Shown: positions 63,715 through 64,000 of the stretch, piece after piece
How the letters are laid out: each line of letters begins with the position of its first letter
How positions within the stretch are numbered: position 1 is the first letter of the stretch
Assembly (NCBI GenBank): GCA_002368155.1
Contig: AP018180.1
Location: 4,797,007-4,861,006, forward strand
Reading direction: 5' to 3'
DNA from: Nostoc carneum NIES-2107
GTDB lineage: Bacteria > Cyanobacteriota > Cyanobacteriia > Cyanobacteriales > Nostocaceae
DNA length: 64,000 bases
Position numbers and translations under genes: made by a program
Notes under the pieces: generated by a model
Told to the model about the DNA's origin: nothing
What the model saw: the letters and a program-made list of their open reading frames with translations, nothing else
The model's database searches: none

Positions 63715-63804
63715 ATTATTGGGTGTTTGTTATGAGTCAAGGGTCTAGAGTCAAAAGTCAAATGAAATTTGTTATTTCTCTCTAGTCTCTAGACCCTTAA
63801 AATT
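63715..63804. repeat. Degenerate heptamer-repeat spacer
   Basis: TTGGGTGTTTGTTATGAGTCAAGG and AAATTTGTTATTTCTCTCTAGTCTC recall the STRR blocks, with AGGGTCTAGAG / CTCTAGACCCT as an inverted repeat (63739-63794) that could fold. Confidence 0.55.
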
Positions 63805-64000
63805 TCACTTTGATAAACCCAATCTATCCAAAATAAAAGCATACTCAAAAGCCAATTCGCGCAAGCTTTCATAACGCCCAGATGCGCCACTATGTCCTGC
63901 ACCCATATTGGTTTTTAAAAGCAGAATGTTGTTATCGGTTTTGAGTTCTCGCAGCTTGGCTGTCCACTTAGCTGGTTCCCAATATTTGACACGAGAATCA
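63805..64000 (-). CDS. ptrB: Oligopeptidase B, C-terminal end (cut by window edge)
   Basis: The last 65 codons of a leftward gene. [20 protein letters not shown] followed by [18 protein letters not shown] and [14 protein letters not shown] match the end of S9A oligopeptidase B; the His in MGAGHSG is the catalytic His of the Ser-Asp-His triad. The enzyme cleaves short peptides after Arg or Lys in the cytoplasm. Start and nucleophile lie outside the window. Confidence 0.88.
   Translation of the reverse strand, partial: DSRVKYWEPAKWTAKLRELKTDNNILLLKTNMGAGHSGASGRYESLRELAFEYAFILDRLGLSK

Noticed and set aside
1-64000. CRISPR arrays, tRNA and rRNA genes, riboswitches
   Set aside because: None were seen: the only regular repeats are 7-bp tandem units without unique spacers, and no tRNA T-loop signature with a matching acceptor stem was noticed. 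An automated scan could still find a missed tRNA.

Overview
The window reads as chromosome of a filamentous, probably heterocyst-forming (Nostocales-type) cyanobacterium. The evidence is: phycobilisome linker genes (cpcG- and cpcD-like), a PsbP-family photosystem II protein, a DnaE whose C-terminus is a split-intein N-half very like those of Nostoc/Anabaena, dense HIP1 octamers (GCGATCGC), and many heptanucleotide (STRR-type) repeat islands between genes. There are no rRNA genes, no tRNA genes that I could see, and no CRISPR array. The only clear structural RNA gene is the signal recognition particle RNA (ffs) near 41.5 kb.

Layout. 0-6.2 kb: a cut-off methyltransferase, an FAD carotenoid-desaturase-like oxidoreductase, and two hybrid sensor kinases in one leftward unit. 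6.2-13.4 kb: hairpin-rich spacer, an unknown gene, a Tat-exported PhoX-type phosphatase with a credible Pho box, an orphan VirB10/TrbI-like protein, a disordered small protein and an XRE regulator. 13.6-18.4 kb: cpcD and cpcG, a membrane protein with helical repeats, an unknown protein and a degenerate alpha/beta hydrolase. 18.6-24.4 kb: an IS630 element with an A9 frameshift, era, a LuxR-type response regulator, an unknown gene, and the first of two identical 1504-bp insertion sequences. 24.5-31 kb: psbP, maf, an LD-carboxypeptidase, a DUF2141 protein, a PG-binding/HEAT protein and another histidine kinase. 31.1-35.2 kb: an McrB/McrC restriction module sitting between an intact BadF-type kinase and a second, diverged copy of that kinase's 3' end. 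35.5-40.3 kb: a second IS630 that landed on the stop codon of an acyltransferase gene, then a Uma2 gene split by the second 1504-bp IS. 40.4-50.3 kb: mostly ordinary genes (2'-5' RNA ligase, YCII, ffs, phasin-like protein, queF, pstS, polyphosphate glucokinase-like, SDR, ankyrin protein, aromatic amino acid decarboxylase). 50.4-54.3 kb: dnaE-N with a complete homing-endonuclease intein and the split N-intein. 54.4-64 kb: glutamate/dicarboxylate symporter, Tat-dependent orthocaspase, clpS-DUF2103, glycosyltransferase, methyltransferase, sugar-binding lipoprotein and the end of an oligopeptidase B gene.

How it fits together. Phosphate use is represented by phoX (with Pho box) and pstS, and polyphosphate by the glucokinase-like gene. 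Light harvesting is represented by cpcD/cpcG and psbP. Sensing is represented by three kinases and a NarL-type regulator. Genome plasticity is the strongest theme: four intact IS copies, two MITE-like palindromes, a restriction island, a disrupted endonuclease-like gene, two inteins in one polymerase subunit, and about ten composite heptamer-repeat islands. The most unusual items are the two-intein DnaE-N and the McrBC module bounded by duplicated kinase ends that both break at a HIP1 site. All calls are by eye from the sequence; no database search was run.
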